DNA of 64,000 bases from Lytechinus pictus (taxonomy: Eukaryota; Echinodermata; Echinoidea; Temnopleuroida; Toxopneustidae): NCBI RefSeq assembly GCF_037042905.1, contig NC_087254.1:11145103-11209102 (forward strand), written 5' to 3'. Below are positions 22,411 through 33,857 of this stretch, piece after piece. The notes under the pieces are model-generated. The model was given only the letters and a program-made list of their open reading frames with translations. It was not told the origin of the DNA and made no database searches. The position numbers and the translations under genes were made by a program. Within the stretch, counting starts at the first letter, position 1, and each line of letters starts with the position of its first letter.

Positions 22411-23404
22411 GTCGCCTCAGTGCGTATTACGTAATCGCCAAGAGCAGTCAAGTGCCAGTCAAGCGCATCACTAAACTTTCAATTTCAATGTGTAAGGCCC
22501 TATTTAGTCGATTTTAGAGCATTTTTGCACATTTTTAAGAATAATTATTCAACTTCTTCAATTATTCACCAAGGACTCTCCAGGCGGGGGTGCAATTAAT
22601 AAGGGAGATGCATCACTATAATTATTTTGACAATTAGCCATAATTTGTAACCCCTCCTTTTCAAATTTATTGCGCCCTTTATCAGTCAGTCGGCAAGCCC
22701 CTGTGTTAATGAGCAAATGAGCAAGATTTATCCAAGTCCTCTCGTGGCTGAATTCATGTCCCTGCAAAATCTCGTGAATTGTGAGACTTTCTTTCTCAAA
22801 GAATTTAACCACTTTCTCCTTCAGTAATATTGATTATGTATATCATATAAATATGAAAATGTTGTCAAGATCGGTGTTCCAGCGGTATTATCCACTGAGG
22901 AGAATGTCTGCAGACTAAAGACCGGACTGGACCTGTCTTGCATTTGGAATATTTTGAATCGCTTTCAGTTAATCTGAAGGGGCCGAAGTTTTTATACACG
23001 TTGATTAAACAAAAGGAGGGGTCACTGTGAACTAACCAAAATATCAGAATTTGGAGTTCAGGTTTTTAGTGAGCAATATAAATTCGATTAATAAGTTTCA
23101 AAGAATAAAAATGACAGGCCTAATTATCAACACGAAGACAATTATTTGCAACTTCGGTTATCGTTCGGTTGCAATATTTTTTTCCTGGGATGCAGACCGT
23201 AGATCATTTTAAACATGAATAATTAACATTCCCGGATAGTAATGAGGAAGCAGGGGCACATCTTTCCTCCTTTTCAGTTCCAAATTGGCATTGTGGCTCA
23301 ATCCAAAGTTTTTTTTTGGAGGGGGAAGAACCCCCATTTTGAGTATGTCGGACTTTGTTACACAAGCTTTGGGAAATGATTCGCCCCTATATAATATTAG
23401 GAGC
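22411..23404. other. Possible promoter region, then non-coding sequence
   Basis: The first 100 bases upstream of the candidate exon are relatively CpG-rich; the remainder is AT-rich with no supported feature. Confidence 0.3.
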
Positions 23405-26157
23405 TTATAGTCCAGGATAGAAGAGGCATAACCTTGTTTTTTATATATACAATATTTTTTGATGGTTTCTTGTCAATTCGAGGGTGCTGATTACGAATCT
23501 GAATGTTGCCACTCGTGTAACCTTGAGCATTTTCCGCAAATTGGCAAAATCCAATATGGCCGCCACATTGGCTATGAAATGCATGAAATCGTGTGGCAGG
23601 AGTGAAATACTCTCTGAAAAAATAATTTTTGACATAATATTTATTTTCCTGATATTCAAAATGGCTGCCAAAGGCCCGAGTATACTCTATTATGTACAAT
23701 ATGAATAGGGAAAACCAATTTTCACAAAAATGAGCCGTAATCTGCAAAAATCGCGATGTATGAACGAAGTAATATATGCAAATCATCATTACTAACGAGA
23801 TATATCATTTATTATGTCATATATGGGAACATTGCTGTATTTTGATATCTAAAATAGCCGCCACTGGCCCAAACAGTATTGCGTTCAATGGCAATGGGGG
23901 CCAAAAATATCACAAGAGTGATCACTAAAATGCATATTATTAAGATTAAACGAGTGGAATACTGACTAAAAACATAATTGTTAACGAAATATATTATTAA
24001 TATGCCATGTATGTGATGAATGTTGTATTTTGATATTCAAAATGGCTGCCAAGGTATTTAAGTATAAAAATATTATGCACAATGAAAAAGAGGAGCAAAG
24101 AAATCACAAGAGTGAGCACCAAGATGCATATATATGTGATAAATTAATGGGATACTGTCTAAAAACGTATTTTCTAACGAAATATATCATTCAGGTTTCA
24201 AGTTTGTGTTAAATACTGTATTTTGACTTTCAAAATGGCCGCCATAGACATCAACAGTATTATGTACAGTGCAAAGTGGGAAACCAATTTTCACAGGAGT
24301 GAGCACCATAAATGCACGTAATAGTGATCTATGAGTAAAATATTGTCTGAAAGCATAATTTCTATTAAGATATATCATTTATTCTGCCGGTTAGGTGATA
24401 AATACTGTTATTGGAAAGTCAAAATGGCCGCTACAGGCCCTTACGGTATTATGCACAATGTGAATGGGAACAAATTATTTTAACAGAATTTGGATTTGCT
24501 TGGCCAAATGGTGATGTATGAGTGAAATATTGTCTGAAAACATGATTTATAACAAAATATATCATATCTTATGTAATTTAGGTGATAAATACTGTATTTC
24601 AACATTCAAAATGGCTGCCATATGCCCTTTTTGTGAACATTATTTGTCTCCACTCAAATTGTATAGTATACGATAAGGGCCTATGGTGGTCATTTTCAAT
24701 TAAAAAATGCAGCATTTATCACCTTAATTACACAACATTATGATATATCTCGTTAGAAACCATGGTTTTAGACAATATTTCACCCTTACATCACAATTCA
24801 CAATTATATGCAATATTTAGAGTCAAGCAAAGCCAAATTCTGTCAAAATTATATGTCCCATGTTACAATGTACACAATACTTTTAGGACCTATGGCAGCC
24901 ATTTTGGATTTCAAAGTACAGCATTTATTACCTCCACGACCAATATGTGATGTATTTAGTTAGAAATCATGTTTAAGACAATATTTTTACTCGTACATCA
25001 CAGTTATATGCATTTTATGATTCTCACTCTTGTGAAAATTAGTTTCCCTATTCGCATTTTACATAATTTAGTTAGGGCTTGTAGAGGTTATTTTGAATGT
25101 CAAAATTCAGTATTTATCACCTATATGGCAGAAGAAATGCTATAATTTAAAAAAAAATATGTTTTCAAATAAAATTCTACTCATACAACAGGATCATGAT
25201 GTCATAGTCAAGCAAATCCTAATTCTTACAAAATTATATGTCCCCATTCACATTGTAGATAATACTGTTAGGACCTATATGGACCATTTTGAATTTCATA
25301 ATACATCATTTATCTCATGCATGACAAAAAAAATTATATGTCTTGCTATAAAACATGTTGTCAGACAATATTTTACTCGTAGATCACAATTACATGTATT
25401 TTATGTTTTTTACTCGTGTGAAAATTAGTTTCTCCATTCGCATTGTACATGATAAATATAGGGCCTATGGCGGCCATTTTGAATTTCAAAATACAGCATT
25501 TATCACATAAATGGCATATTAACAATGATTTTTTTAGTCAGTATTCCACTCGTTTATATCTTAATAATATGCATTTTAGTGCTCACCCTTGTCATTCTTT
25601 TGGCCCCGGCCATTGCCATGGTACATAATACTCTTTGGGCCTGTGGCGGCTATTTTAGATATAAAATTACAGCAATGTTCCCATACATGACACAATAAAT
25701 GATATATCTCGTTAGTAATGATGATTTGCATATATTACTTCGTTCATACATCGCGATTTTTTGCTGTTTAGTGCTCATTTTTGTGAAAATTAGTTTTCCC
25801 TATTCATATTGTACATAATAGAGTATACAATGGCCTATGGCGGCCATTTTGCATATCAGGAAAAAAAATATTTGGTCAAAAATTATTTTTTCAGAGAGTA
25901 TTTCACTCCTGCCACACGATTTCATGCATTTCATAGCCAATGTGCGGACAATTTTAGGATTTTCATGGGTAATTTGCATATTTTGGCGGCCATATTGGAT
26001 TTTGCCAATTTGCGGAAAATGCTCAAGGTTACACGAGTGGCATCATCTAGATCCGGAATCAGCACCCTCGAATTGACAAGAAACCATCAAAAAATATTGT
26101 ATATATAAAAAAAACAAGGTTTGGTCAAGTTTCTATGGGGCCTATCCTGGACTATTA
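23405..26157. mobile_element. 2.75-kb foldback element with 190-bp unit arms
   Basis: The outer 350-400 bp are inverted copies: TATAGTCCAGGATA and TTTTTTGATGGTTTCTTGTC on the left mirror GACAAGAAACCATCAAAAAA and TATCCTGGACTA on the right. Inside, about 190-bp units marked AAAATGGC(T/C)GCCA occur near 23658, 23852, 24039, 24232, 24421 and 24608 in one orientation. They then recur flipped as GGCGGCCATTTTGA near 24684, 24891, 25085, 25277, 25467, 25644 and 25836. The centre is near 24645. Long inverted arms made of tandem repeats resemble foldback elements such as the TU elements described in sea urchin. No transposase frame is visible. Confidence 0.8.
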
Positions 26158-27177
26158 GATGAAAACCAATATTTACCGAACAACAAAATGCAAATTCTGA
26201 TCAGACAAAATCACGAGGGAAACCTTGAATATAAAATATACTAGTAAGTTATAATCTCATGTGTAATACACGCAGGATATTCGCCCACCAGTGACGCGTC
26301 TAGGGTGTGGGATGAGGAAGGGGCGAGGAAAGAATCGCACTTTATTATAGATAGAAACAGCGCAAAAAATACAATAAAAAATAAATCTGACAGAATCGTT
26401 TTTTCCCCCAGAAGAGATCCCTTTATTCATTGAAATATATCGACCGTTTTGGAAAACAACTTTGGGTGATTATTGCTTCCGAGCCCACGCTTTTCTTTAC
26501 GAAAGCTGGTCTGATTGAAAGACTAACTTCACCAGTGCAACAATCAATAAGACCCTAAGATGCCTAAAGGCTAATTGCCAGAGGAGGCACGGGGGTGTTG
26601 ACTAGGAGGGGGGGGGGGGGCAATTTTATTACTTCCATGATCGGACCATATCACTCTGGTACCCTTCTTACTTCCTTTCTAGTTCTATTTCTATGCATTC
26701 TTTTGCTCATCTTTTTTTATCACTCAAAAATCACAGAGATTTGTCGCCCCATGTACTGTCCATATAGCAATCGTGTACATGTTGCAATACTATGATCGCA
26801 ACAATCGATATCAGTAGGTGAGTAGAGTTACAACACGCTCTTTTGAGCCCCCCCCCCCCCAAAAAAAAAAAAAAAAAAAAAAAAACACACTAAAAAAGCA
26901 TGACCCGGGGAAGCCCAAGATTTACCTATAGGGTGCTGGGTGTGTCATTCGCCATAGGAAATCTGGTAGGTATGCTAAAGAGCTGAAATGTAATTAAAAT
27001 CAATCACCTTCATTAGTGTAGTGAACCCCCCTTTCTTTTTTTGCTTGTCAAGTGTAAACCAGCACCCCCTGCTAAAAATTCGTTCCCAGGGCCCGAGTTC
27101 CACTTCTTTCCTATTACGTGCATTGCGTGTGCACGTTGTTTCTTTCGCTTTGGTATATCCCTATATCCTGTTGATTA
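26158..27177. other. Non-coding sequence with poly-G and C-run/A-run tracts
   Basis: Contains a G run near 26610-26625 and a C(10)A(27)-like tract at 26849-26885, perhaps the poly-A end of a retroposed sequence. No coding stretch is supported. Confidence 0.4.
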
Positions 27178-27755
27178 AAGGACAAGTCCACCCGGCCAAC
27201 AAAAAGTTGATTTGAATAAACAGGGAAAGATCCAACAAGAATAACAATGAAATTTTCATCAAAATCGGAAGTGAAATAAGAAAGTTATGACATTGTAAAG
27301 TTTCGCTTAATTTCACAAACAGGTTCTATGCACATCCTGGTTGGTATGCAAATGTGGAGACTGATGACGTCATCCACTCACTATTTCTTTTGTATTTTAT
27401 TATATGAAATATGGAATATTCTCATTTTAAAGTGAAACAACGATTAATTCCTCCCTGAACATGTGTAATTAGCATCCTTTAATACTAAAAGGTTCAGTCA
27501 AGTTGGTCCGTATTGTCAAATCTGTAAAAAATTGAAAAATTCAAACAATAAAAAACAAAAGAAATAGTGAGTGAGGGACATCATCGACTGTCTCATTTGC
27601 ATGTCACTTTTTCGCGAAAAATAAGCGAAACTTAAAAATGTCATATGTAAGCTTTCGTATTTTACATCCGATTTTAATGAAATTTTCAGCATCATGCTAG
27701 TTTGATTTTTCTCTATTGATTCAAATCAAAAATTTTCTGGGGTGGACTGCACCTT
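27178..27755. mobile_element. MITE-like element, copy 2 (GTCCAC / GTGGAC ends)
   Basis: Same family as 14671-15268. It starts AAGGACAAGTCCACC and ends GGTGGACTGCACCTT, with shared internal blocks AATTTTCATCAAAATCGGA, AGAAAGTTATGAC, GACTGATGACGTCAT and AGTGAGTGAGGGACATCATC. No coding capacity. Confidence 0.85.
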
Positions 27756-27787
27756 CAATTGTGTTCTTTTAGTACTTTTCCTTTGCG

Positions 27788-28017
27788 TCAAGATCGTGCA
27801 TGCAGCAACGCACGAGCTCTATCCAGTTTATGGTTATCGGTGGCAGCAACGTGTGAAACTGAAAAGCCCCTTATATCTGCTATAGTCACACCGAAGATGC
27901 CAACTCCAAATCGACCAAAAATGTCGTCGGAAATGACGTAGTTGATTTGATCGGTCAGTAGTCGGTTTCGCCCGTATGACCGGCTTTAACCGTCTTACCT
28001 TTCTTCATTTGAAAGGT
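27788..28017 (-). pseudogene. Coding-like remnant with frame change, unrecognised
   Basis: After a strong acceptor (CGCTCTCCTGCAG) the minus strand is open for 20 codons (TFQMKKGKTVKAGHTGETDY) and stops at TGA (27957-27955). A second frame is open from 27985 down to 27788 and looks more protein-like, including DQINYVISDDIFGRFGVGIF and GVTIADIRGFSVSHVAATDN, ending ARALLHARS. The two frames overlap by about 30 bases and a one-base slip would join them. I read it as a possible decayed exon, or as a real terminal exon using the first frame only. Confidence 0.3.
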
Positions 28018-28429
28018 CTGCAGGAGAGCGTTTGGTTCAGTGGTTGGTTGGTAACGGCGTTTACATTCTAAAAGAATATTTACGAAAGGACCCGTCTAGT
28101 TTACATCTGGACATTAGTAGTAATTGTTTTGCCTGGAACACCTTACATTTATTTATCCCACACAGTATACATACGCACACACATACAATCTTTTCACTTC
28201 CTATTTTTAGTAGAAGGAAGTGAAATGCATAGTATGAGGCGCCGAATGTACCAATATTATATAGAACAATTATTTGTTATATAATCATTATTTATTAAAT
28301 AATAACTATTATTTATATATAATTTACATTTTATTTGTAAATAACTACTATTATATAAAATATCATTTCTAATTATTTATATATAATTCCAAGTAATACT
28401 TCATTATTTGTAAATAATAATAGTTCGAC

Positions 28430-28760
28430 ATTCCATTATTTATAAATAATGATTATTTGTTTTTCATTATTTACAAATAATGATTATTTGTTTTTCATTA
28501 TTTATAAATAATGATTATTTGTTTTTCATTATTTACAAATAATGATTATTTGTTTTTCATTATTTATAAATAATGATTATTTGTTTTTCATTATTTATAA
28601 ATAATGATTATTTGTTTTTCATTATTTATAAATAATGATTATTTGTTTTTCATTATTTACAAATAATGATTATTTGTTTTTCATTATTTATAAATAATGA
28701 TTATTTGTTTTTCATTATTTATAAATAATGATTATTTGTTTTTCATTATTTATAAATAAT
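28430..28760. repeat. 31-bp array of palindromic units, left arm
   Basis: About ten units of exactly 31 bp, spaced 28465, 28496, 28527 and so on. Each contains CATTATTTATAAATAATG, an 18-bp perfect palindrome, followed by ATTATTTGTTTTT. TATAAA and TACAAA variants alternate irregularly. Confidence 0.95.
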
Positions 28761-29070
28761 TTGTTGAGTTTTCCATTATTTATAAATAATGATTATTTGT
28801 TAAATAATGAAAACGTCTACTTCATTATTTATAAATAATTTTTTCGAGTGCACCATTATTCTCATTATTTATAAATAATCATTATTTAATGTTCGAGTTT
28901 TTCATTATTTATAAATAAAGATTATTTGTTAAATAATGAAATATCTACTTCATTATTTATAAATAATAATTTTGTTTCAATATCCCATTATTTATAAATA
29001 ATCATTATTTATAAACAATTTTTACAGTTTGCCATTATATACAAATAATCATTATTTATATACAAATAAC

Positions 29071-29150
29071 CATTATTTATTAAATAATGCCATTATTTAT
29101 TAAATAATGCCATTATTTATTAAATAATGCCATTATTTATTAAATAATGG
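29071..29150. repeat. 20-bp palindromic tandem repeat, left arm (four copies)
   Basis: Units of CATTATTTATTAAATAATGC in tandem. The right arm carries the inverted array with about six copies. Confidence 0.9.
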
Positions 29151-31400
29151 AAAACTCGCTATAACATGCAAATGTGGGACCGCCCATGATATGAATATTC
29201 ATGATGCGATTTCCTTTTTCGTGATTTTTCTTCACAAATTTTTGTCCATTTCCTCTTCATAATGACATTTCTTGAAGCAATTTTCTAGGGATATGGTCTG
29301 ATTGTAATATTCTTCATTTTCTATATAACTTCGTCTTCGTAGAAATATCAAAAAGTGTAATTTTATACGATTTTTCCTACAGTTCACAATCCCCATAGGC
29401 GCGCGTGTATCGTAGGGACAACCGGTGAATCGACGGAGTGCTCTTCATCGAAATACTACGTTGGTTGGTCCCCGGAAGTGGCGGGCGGAATTTAGCCCGA
29501 ATCCTCGATGGAAGTCGATCAAGTGCATATGAGCTGAGAGAGTGAAATATCAGTGTACTTGTACAGGCCCTTCTACTTTTTATAAATATTTCTTGTTGCT
29601 TTTTTTGTTAAGTTCATTTTTCCTGGTGTAGAGATAAGTTTCAGTTCTAATAATGCACTTCAAATACATTTTGGAGTGTCTGTTTGAGGCGTTTGGGGCG
29701 ATTTCACCCTGGCCCCAAAATGCTCGCAACGATAATACGGGGGCATGATGACCCCTAAATTTTTAAAAACTTATTTTTCTATTGAAAATTATCACAAAAT
29801 TCACCAAAAGTGTGCACGAAAGCCTTCGTATTTCACTTTTAAAACTCCAAAAAGTGCCCAAATGACAAGCTTGGTCGCTTCGCTGTGTCGCTTTCAACTT
29901 GAGAACGTTTACGCATCTGCTTCCCCCCCCCCCTCCTCCGAAAGAAATTCTGTATACGGCCATGCTCTAAAGAGCCTGGCACATTGATTTATGTATACTT
30001 TCATTTTCATTATTTTTATCTCATTATCAACATGGCCTTCGCAGAATTTTTTCCAGGGGGGCCGGGGCGGGAGCATGACGCGCGTAAACTTTCTCAAAAA
30101 AATCTTGAAAGCGAGACAGCCACGGGACCAAGCCCAAATGACAAGCTTGGTCGCTTCGCTGTCTCGCTTTCAACTTGAGAATGTTTACGCGTCTGCTTCC
30201 CCCCCCCCCTCCTCCGAAAGAAATTCTGTATACGGCCATGCTCTAAAGAGCCTGGCACATTGATTTATGTATACTTCATTTTCATTATTTTTATCTCATT
30301 ATCATCATGGCCTTACGCAGAATTTTTTCCGGGGGGGGGGGGGTGGGGGGAGCAGGACGCGCGTAAACTTTCTCATAAAAATCTTGAAAAAGCGAAGCGA
30401 CCAAGCTTGTCATTTGAGCTTGGTCGCGTCGCTGTCTCGCTTTCAAGATTTTTTTTTGAAACTTTACGCGCGTCCTAGCTGCTCCCCTCCCCCCCGGTAA
30501 AAATTCTGTGTAAGGCCATGATGATAATGAGATAAAAATAATGAAAATGAAAGTATACATAAATCAATGTGCCAGGCTCTTTAGAGCATGGCCGTATACA
30601 GAATTTCTTTCGGAGGAGGGGGGGGGGGGAAGCAGACGCGTAAACGTTCTCAAGTTGAAAGCGACACAGCGAAGCGACCAAGCTTGTCATTTGGGCACTT
30701 TTTGGAGTTTTAAAAGTGAAATACGAAGGCTTTCGTGCACACTTTTGGTGAATTTTGTGATAATTTTCAATAGAAAAATAAGTTTTTAAAAATTTAGGGG
30801 TCATCATGCCCCCGTATATTGTCGTTGCGAGCATTTTGGGGCCAGGGTGAAATCGCCCCAAACGCCTCAAACAGACACTCCAAAATGTATTTGAAGTGCA
30901 TTATTAGAACTGAAACTTATCTCTACACCAGGAAAAATGAACTTAACAAAAAAAGCAACAAGAAATATTTATAAAAAGTAGAAGGGCCTGTACAAGTACA
31001 CTGATATTTCACTCTCTCAGCTCATATGCACTTGATCGACTTCCATCGAGGATTCGGGCTAAATTCCGCCCGCCACTTCCGGGGACCAACCAACGTAGTA
31101 TTTCGATGAAGAGCACTCCGTCGATTCACCGGTTGTCCCTATGATACACGCGCGCCTATGGGGATTGTGAACTGTAGGAAAAATCGTATAAAATTACACT
31201 TTTTGATATTTCTACGAAGACGAAGTTATAGAGAAAATGAAGAATATTACAATCAGACCATATCCCTAGAAAATTGCTTCAAGAAATGCCATTATGAAGA
31301 GGAAATGGACAAAAATTTGTGAAGAAAAATCACGAAAAAGGAAATCGCATCATGAATATTCATATCATGGGCGGTCCCACATTTGCATGTTATAGCGAGT

Positions 31401-31525
31401 TTTCCATTATTTAATAAATAATGGCATTATTTAATAAATAATGGCATTATTTAATAAATAATGGCATTATTTAATAAATAATGGCATTATTTAATAAATA
31501 ATGGCATTATTTAATAAATAATGGT
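31401..31525. repeat. 20-bp palindromic tandem repeat, right arm (about six copies)
   Basis: Inverted counterpart of the array at 29071-29150. The different copy number shows the two arms have diverged. Confidence 0.9.
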
Positions 31526-31689
31526 TATTTGTATATAAATAATGATTATTTGTATATAATGGCAAACTGTAAAAATTGTTTATAAATAATGATTATTTAT
31601 AAATAATGAGAATAATGGTGCACTCGAAAAAATTATTTATAAATAATGAAGTAGACGTTTTCATTATTTAACAAATAATCATTATTTAT

Positions 31690-32040
31690 AAATAATGGAA
31701 AACTCAACAAATTATTTATAAATAATGAAAAACAAATAATCATTATTTATAAATAATGAAAAACAAATAATCATTATTTATAAATAATGAAAAACAAATA
31801 ATCATTATTTGTAAATAATGAAAAACAAATAATCATTATTTATAAATAATGAAAAACAAATAATCATTATTTATAAATAATGAAAAACAAATAATCATTA
31901 TTTATAAATAATGAAAAACAAATAATCATTATTTGTAAATAATGAAAAACAAATAATCATTATTTATAAATAATGAAAAACAAATAATCATTATTTGTAA
32001 ATAATGAAAAACAAGTAATCATTATTTATAAATAATGGAA
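31690..32040. repeat. 31-bp array of palindromic units, right arm
   Basis: Inverted counterpart of the array at 28430-28760, with units reading AAAAACAAATAATCATTATTTATAAATAATG with minor variants. The unit is given here only by its elements: AAAAACAAATAAT then CATTATTTATAAATAATG. Confidence 0.95.
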
Positions 32041-32315
32041 TGTCGAACTATTATTATTTACAAATAATGAAGTATTACTTGGAATTATATATAAATAATT
32101 AGAAATGATATTTTATATAATAGTAGTTATTTACAAATAAAATGTAAATTATATATAAATAATAGTTATTATTTAATAAATAATGATTATATAACAAATA
32201 ATTGTTCTATATAATATTGGTACATTCGGCGCCTCATAGGTGTGTGTATATACTGTGTGGGATAAATGAGTGTAGGCTTTGTCGAGCAGATAACTACTAA
32301 GTACTAACGTCCAGG

Positions 32316-32472
32316 GGGGCGTTTCATCAACATTTTTGTACGACAAGTTGTCAGATCTGACAACTTTTCTGGATTTTGATTGGCTGAGAAGCACTGTTAC
32401 TATGGTAACTGTCGGATAAAATGGGACTTGTCGGATAAAACGTCTGACAAGTCCTTTCATGAAACGCTCCCC
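32316..32472 (+). repeat. CTTGTCGG small inverted-repeat element, copy 1
   Basis: Starts GGGGCGTTTCATCAAC and ends TTTCATGAAACGCTCCCC, enclosing CGACAAGTTGTCAGATCTGA, GATTGGCTGAGAAGC, ACTATGGTAACTGTCGG and ACTTGTCGG. It abuts the right end of the 4.2-kb foldback. Confidence 0.8.
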
Positions 32473-32479
32473 TGATCTA

Positions 32480-32624
32480 GACTAGGACTTGTCGGACGTT
32501 TTATCCAATAAGTCCGGTTTTAACCAAATGTTACTAGAGTAACAATGCTTCGCAACCAATCAAAATCAAGGAAAGTTGTCAGGTCTGACTACTTGTCGAA
32601 CAAAAATGTTGATAAAATGCTCCC
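32480..32624 (-). repeat. CTTGTCGG small inverted-repeat element, copy 2 (inverted)
   Basis: Same family as the preceding element in the opposite orientation: ACTTGTCGGACGTTTTATCC, TAGAGTAACAATGC, AACCAATCAAAATCAAGG, TTGTCAGGTCTGAC, ending AAAATGTTGATAAAATGCTCCC. Confidence 0.75.
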
Positions 32625-33067
32625 ATGTAGTCTGTTATTTATTACCTTTTAGTTTCGTCATAGATTTATGCAATCCTCTTTATATCACTACTTAATCTCC
32701 ATCATAATCCGCATTACTCAAGATACATAAAAATAAACCATCATCACACAATATTCAGACTGTAAGCTCTTAAGTTTATTTGCTCAAATATACCAAACTA
32801 TAATTATAGTATTTCATTTTTTAAACATGGTTTCTGTTCCAGACAGATAACACGATAACAACATCCTTAGAAAGAAAGACAGACTTTATACCCCTACCAC
32901 AAATATTAATCCGATCACATGGATATAAGCGTCCACATACCCGTAATAATCTACCATTTTATTTTTTTTGTTTACATCTGGCTTTCAGCCCAATTTGAAG
33001 GCGGGGTTTCACTTTTTTTTTCCAATCAGAGTATACACTGATCATATCGATAAATATTTTTTAAGAC

Positions 33068-33305
33068 CCTGTCACATCGTTTCGTGCAAGTCTTGTGTGT
33101 GAGAATGATGTGGGCTATCAGCCGAAACTCATCCGCAACAATGTTTTGAGTATATTAAAAAAATGTTAATCTGCGGGCAAATCAGACTTGCTTGCGCTCC
33201 TGCGGACAACTGCGTGCGAGATACTGTCAATGCGGTGACCTGCGGGTAGGAAAAATCGTCGCCCGTAAGTCGCATGCAACGCTTGCATGGAACGATATGA
33301 CAGAG
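33068..33305. repeat. Inverted-repeat element, CTGTCACATCGTTTC ends
   Basis: CCTGTCACATCGTTTCGTGCAAG on the left is mirrored by CTTGCATGGAACGATATGACAGAGG on the right (given as ends only), about 238 bp. The interior is rich in CTGCGGG and TGCGTGC. Confidence 0.65.
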
Positions 33306-33335
33306 GCTTTCAGGAGCTGTCACAATATACATCTG

Positions 33336-33477
33336 GGGCCCGTAACATAAGGCTTAGTGATTGATTAGGGGGCTGATTGATTTATACAATATATTTATTG
33401 ACTGTTTTGATTATTGTGTATGATCAATCATAAATATAATCCCCACTTGAATTGCTAAGCTTCGAGTTGCCGGGCCC
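33336..33477. repeat. GGGCCCG-ended inverted-repeat element
   Basis: GGGGCCCGTAACATAAGGCTTAG is mirrored by GCTAAGCTTCGAGTTGCCGGGCCC, with ATTGATT and AATCAAT motifs inside. Confidence 0.6.
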
Positions 33478-33704
33478 TTGAGATTTTATTCAACGTATGC
33501 TGACATTCGCAGGCGAAAGCAAGTCAATTTCTCGATAACAAGAATGGCCTTCTGTTAACACAAATGATTTTCATATAAATAATTTGAATTCCCGATATGG
33601 TGTTTTGTTAACAAAATGCAATTTGAGACATCAAGAATGGAATGATTAATATCACGATATGGTTTAAAAGAGAAAATGCCAGCGTTAATTGGCTAAAAAC
33701 GTCC

Positions 33705-33857
33705 TGGACCCGCTACACAAAAGTTAGCAATTGACCACTAAATGAAATGGCCTATATAAAAATCATTGTTGCATGCGAATTTCGTTGACTATTAACCAAT
33801 CCGAACTATTCTTTCAAATTAACGATTAATCGCTAACAATTGTGTTACGTGGCTCAG
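33705..33857. repeat. Inverted-repeat element with GTTAGCAATTG ends
   Basis: ACCCGCTACACAAAAGTTAGC on the left is mirrored by GCTAACAATTGTGTTACGTGG on the right. Similar in size and style to the preceding element. Confidence 0.55.

Larger units (their letters stand above)
28107..32314. mobile_element. 4.2-kb foldback with palindromic AT-rich arrays in its arms
   Basis: The sequence from about 28107 to 30400 reappears inverted from about 30423 to 32314. Landmarks are GGCGCCGAATGTACCAATAT (left, 28238) and ATATTGGTACATTCGGCGCC (right, 32215), and the non-AT block GACCGCCCATGATATGAATA (29178) with its complement at 31355. The centre is at 30400-30423 (CCAAGCTTGTCATTTGAGCTTGG). The left arm has an extra copy of a 272-bp block (29868 and 30140) and other small differences, so the arms are not identical. 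No transposase frame is present. It could be a foldback transposon or a chromosomal palindrome. Confidence 0.85.

Noticed and set aside
23397..26108. Open frames of 100-130 codons within the first foldback.
   Set aside because: The same sequences appear on both strands of inverted repeat arms, with no conserved motif; they are by-products of repetition.
28430..28930. CRISPR-like regular array.
   Set aside because: Units are contiguous with no unique spacers, AT-only and palindromic, in a eukaryotic context.
29745..30870. Open frames of up to 131 codons in the centre of the second foldback.
   Set aside because: They mirror each other between the arms and cross homopolymer runs; no protein-like composition.
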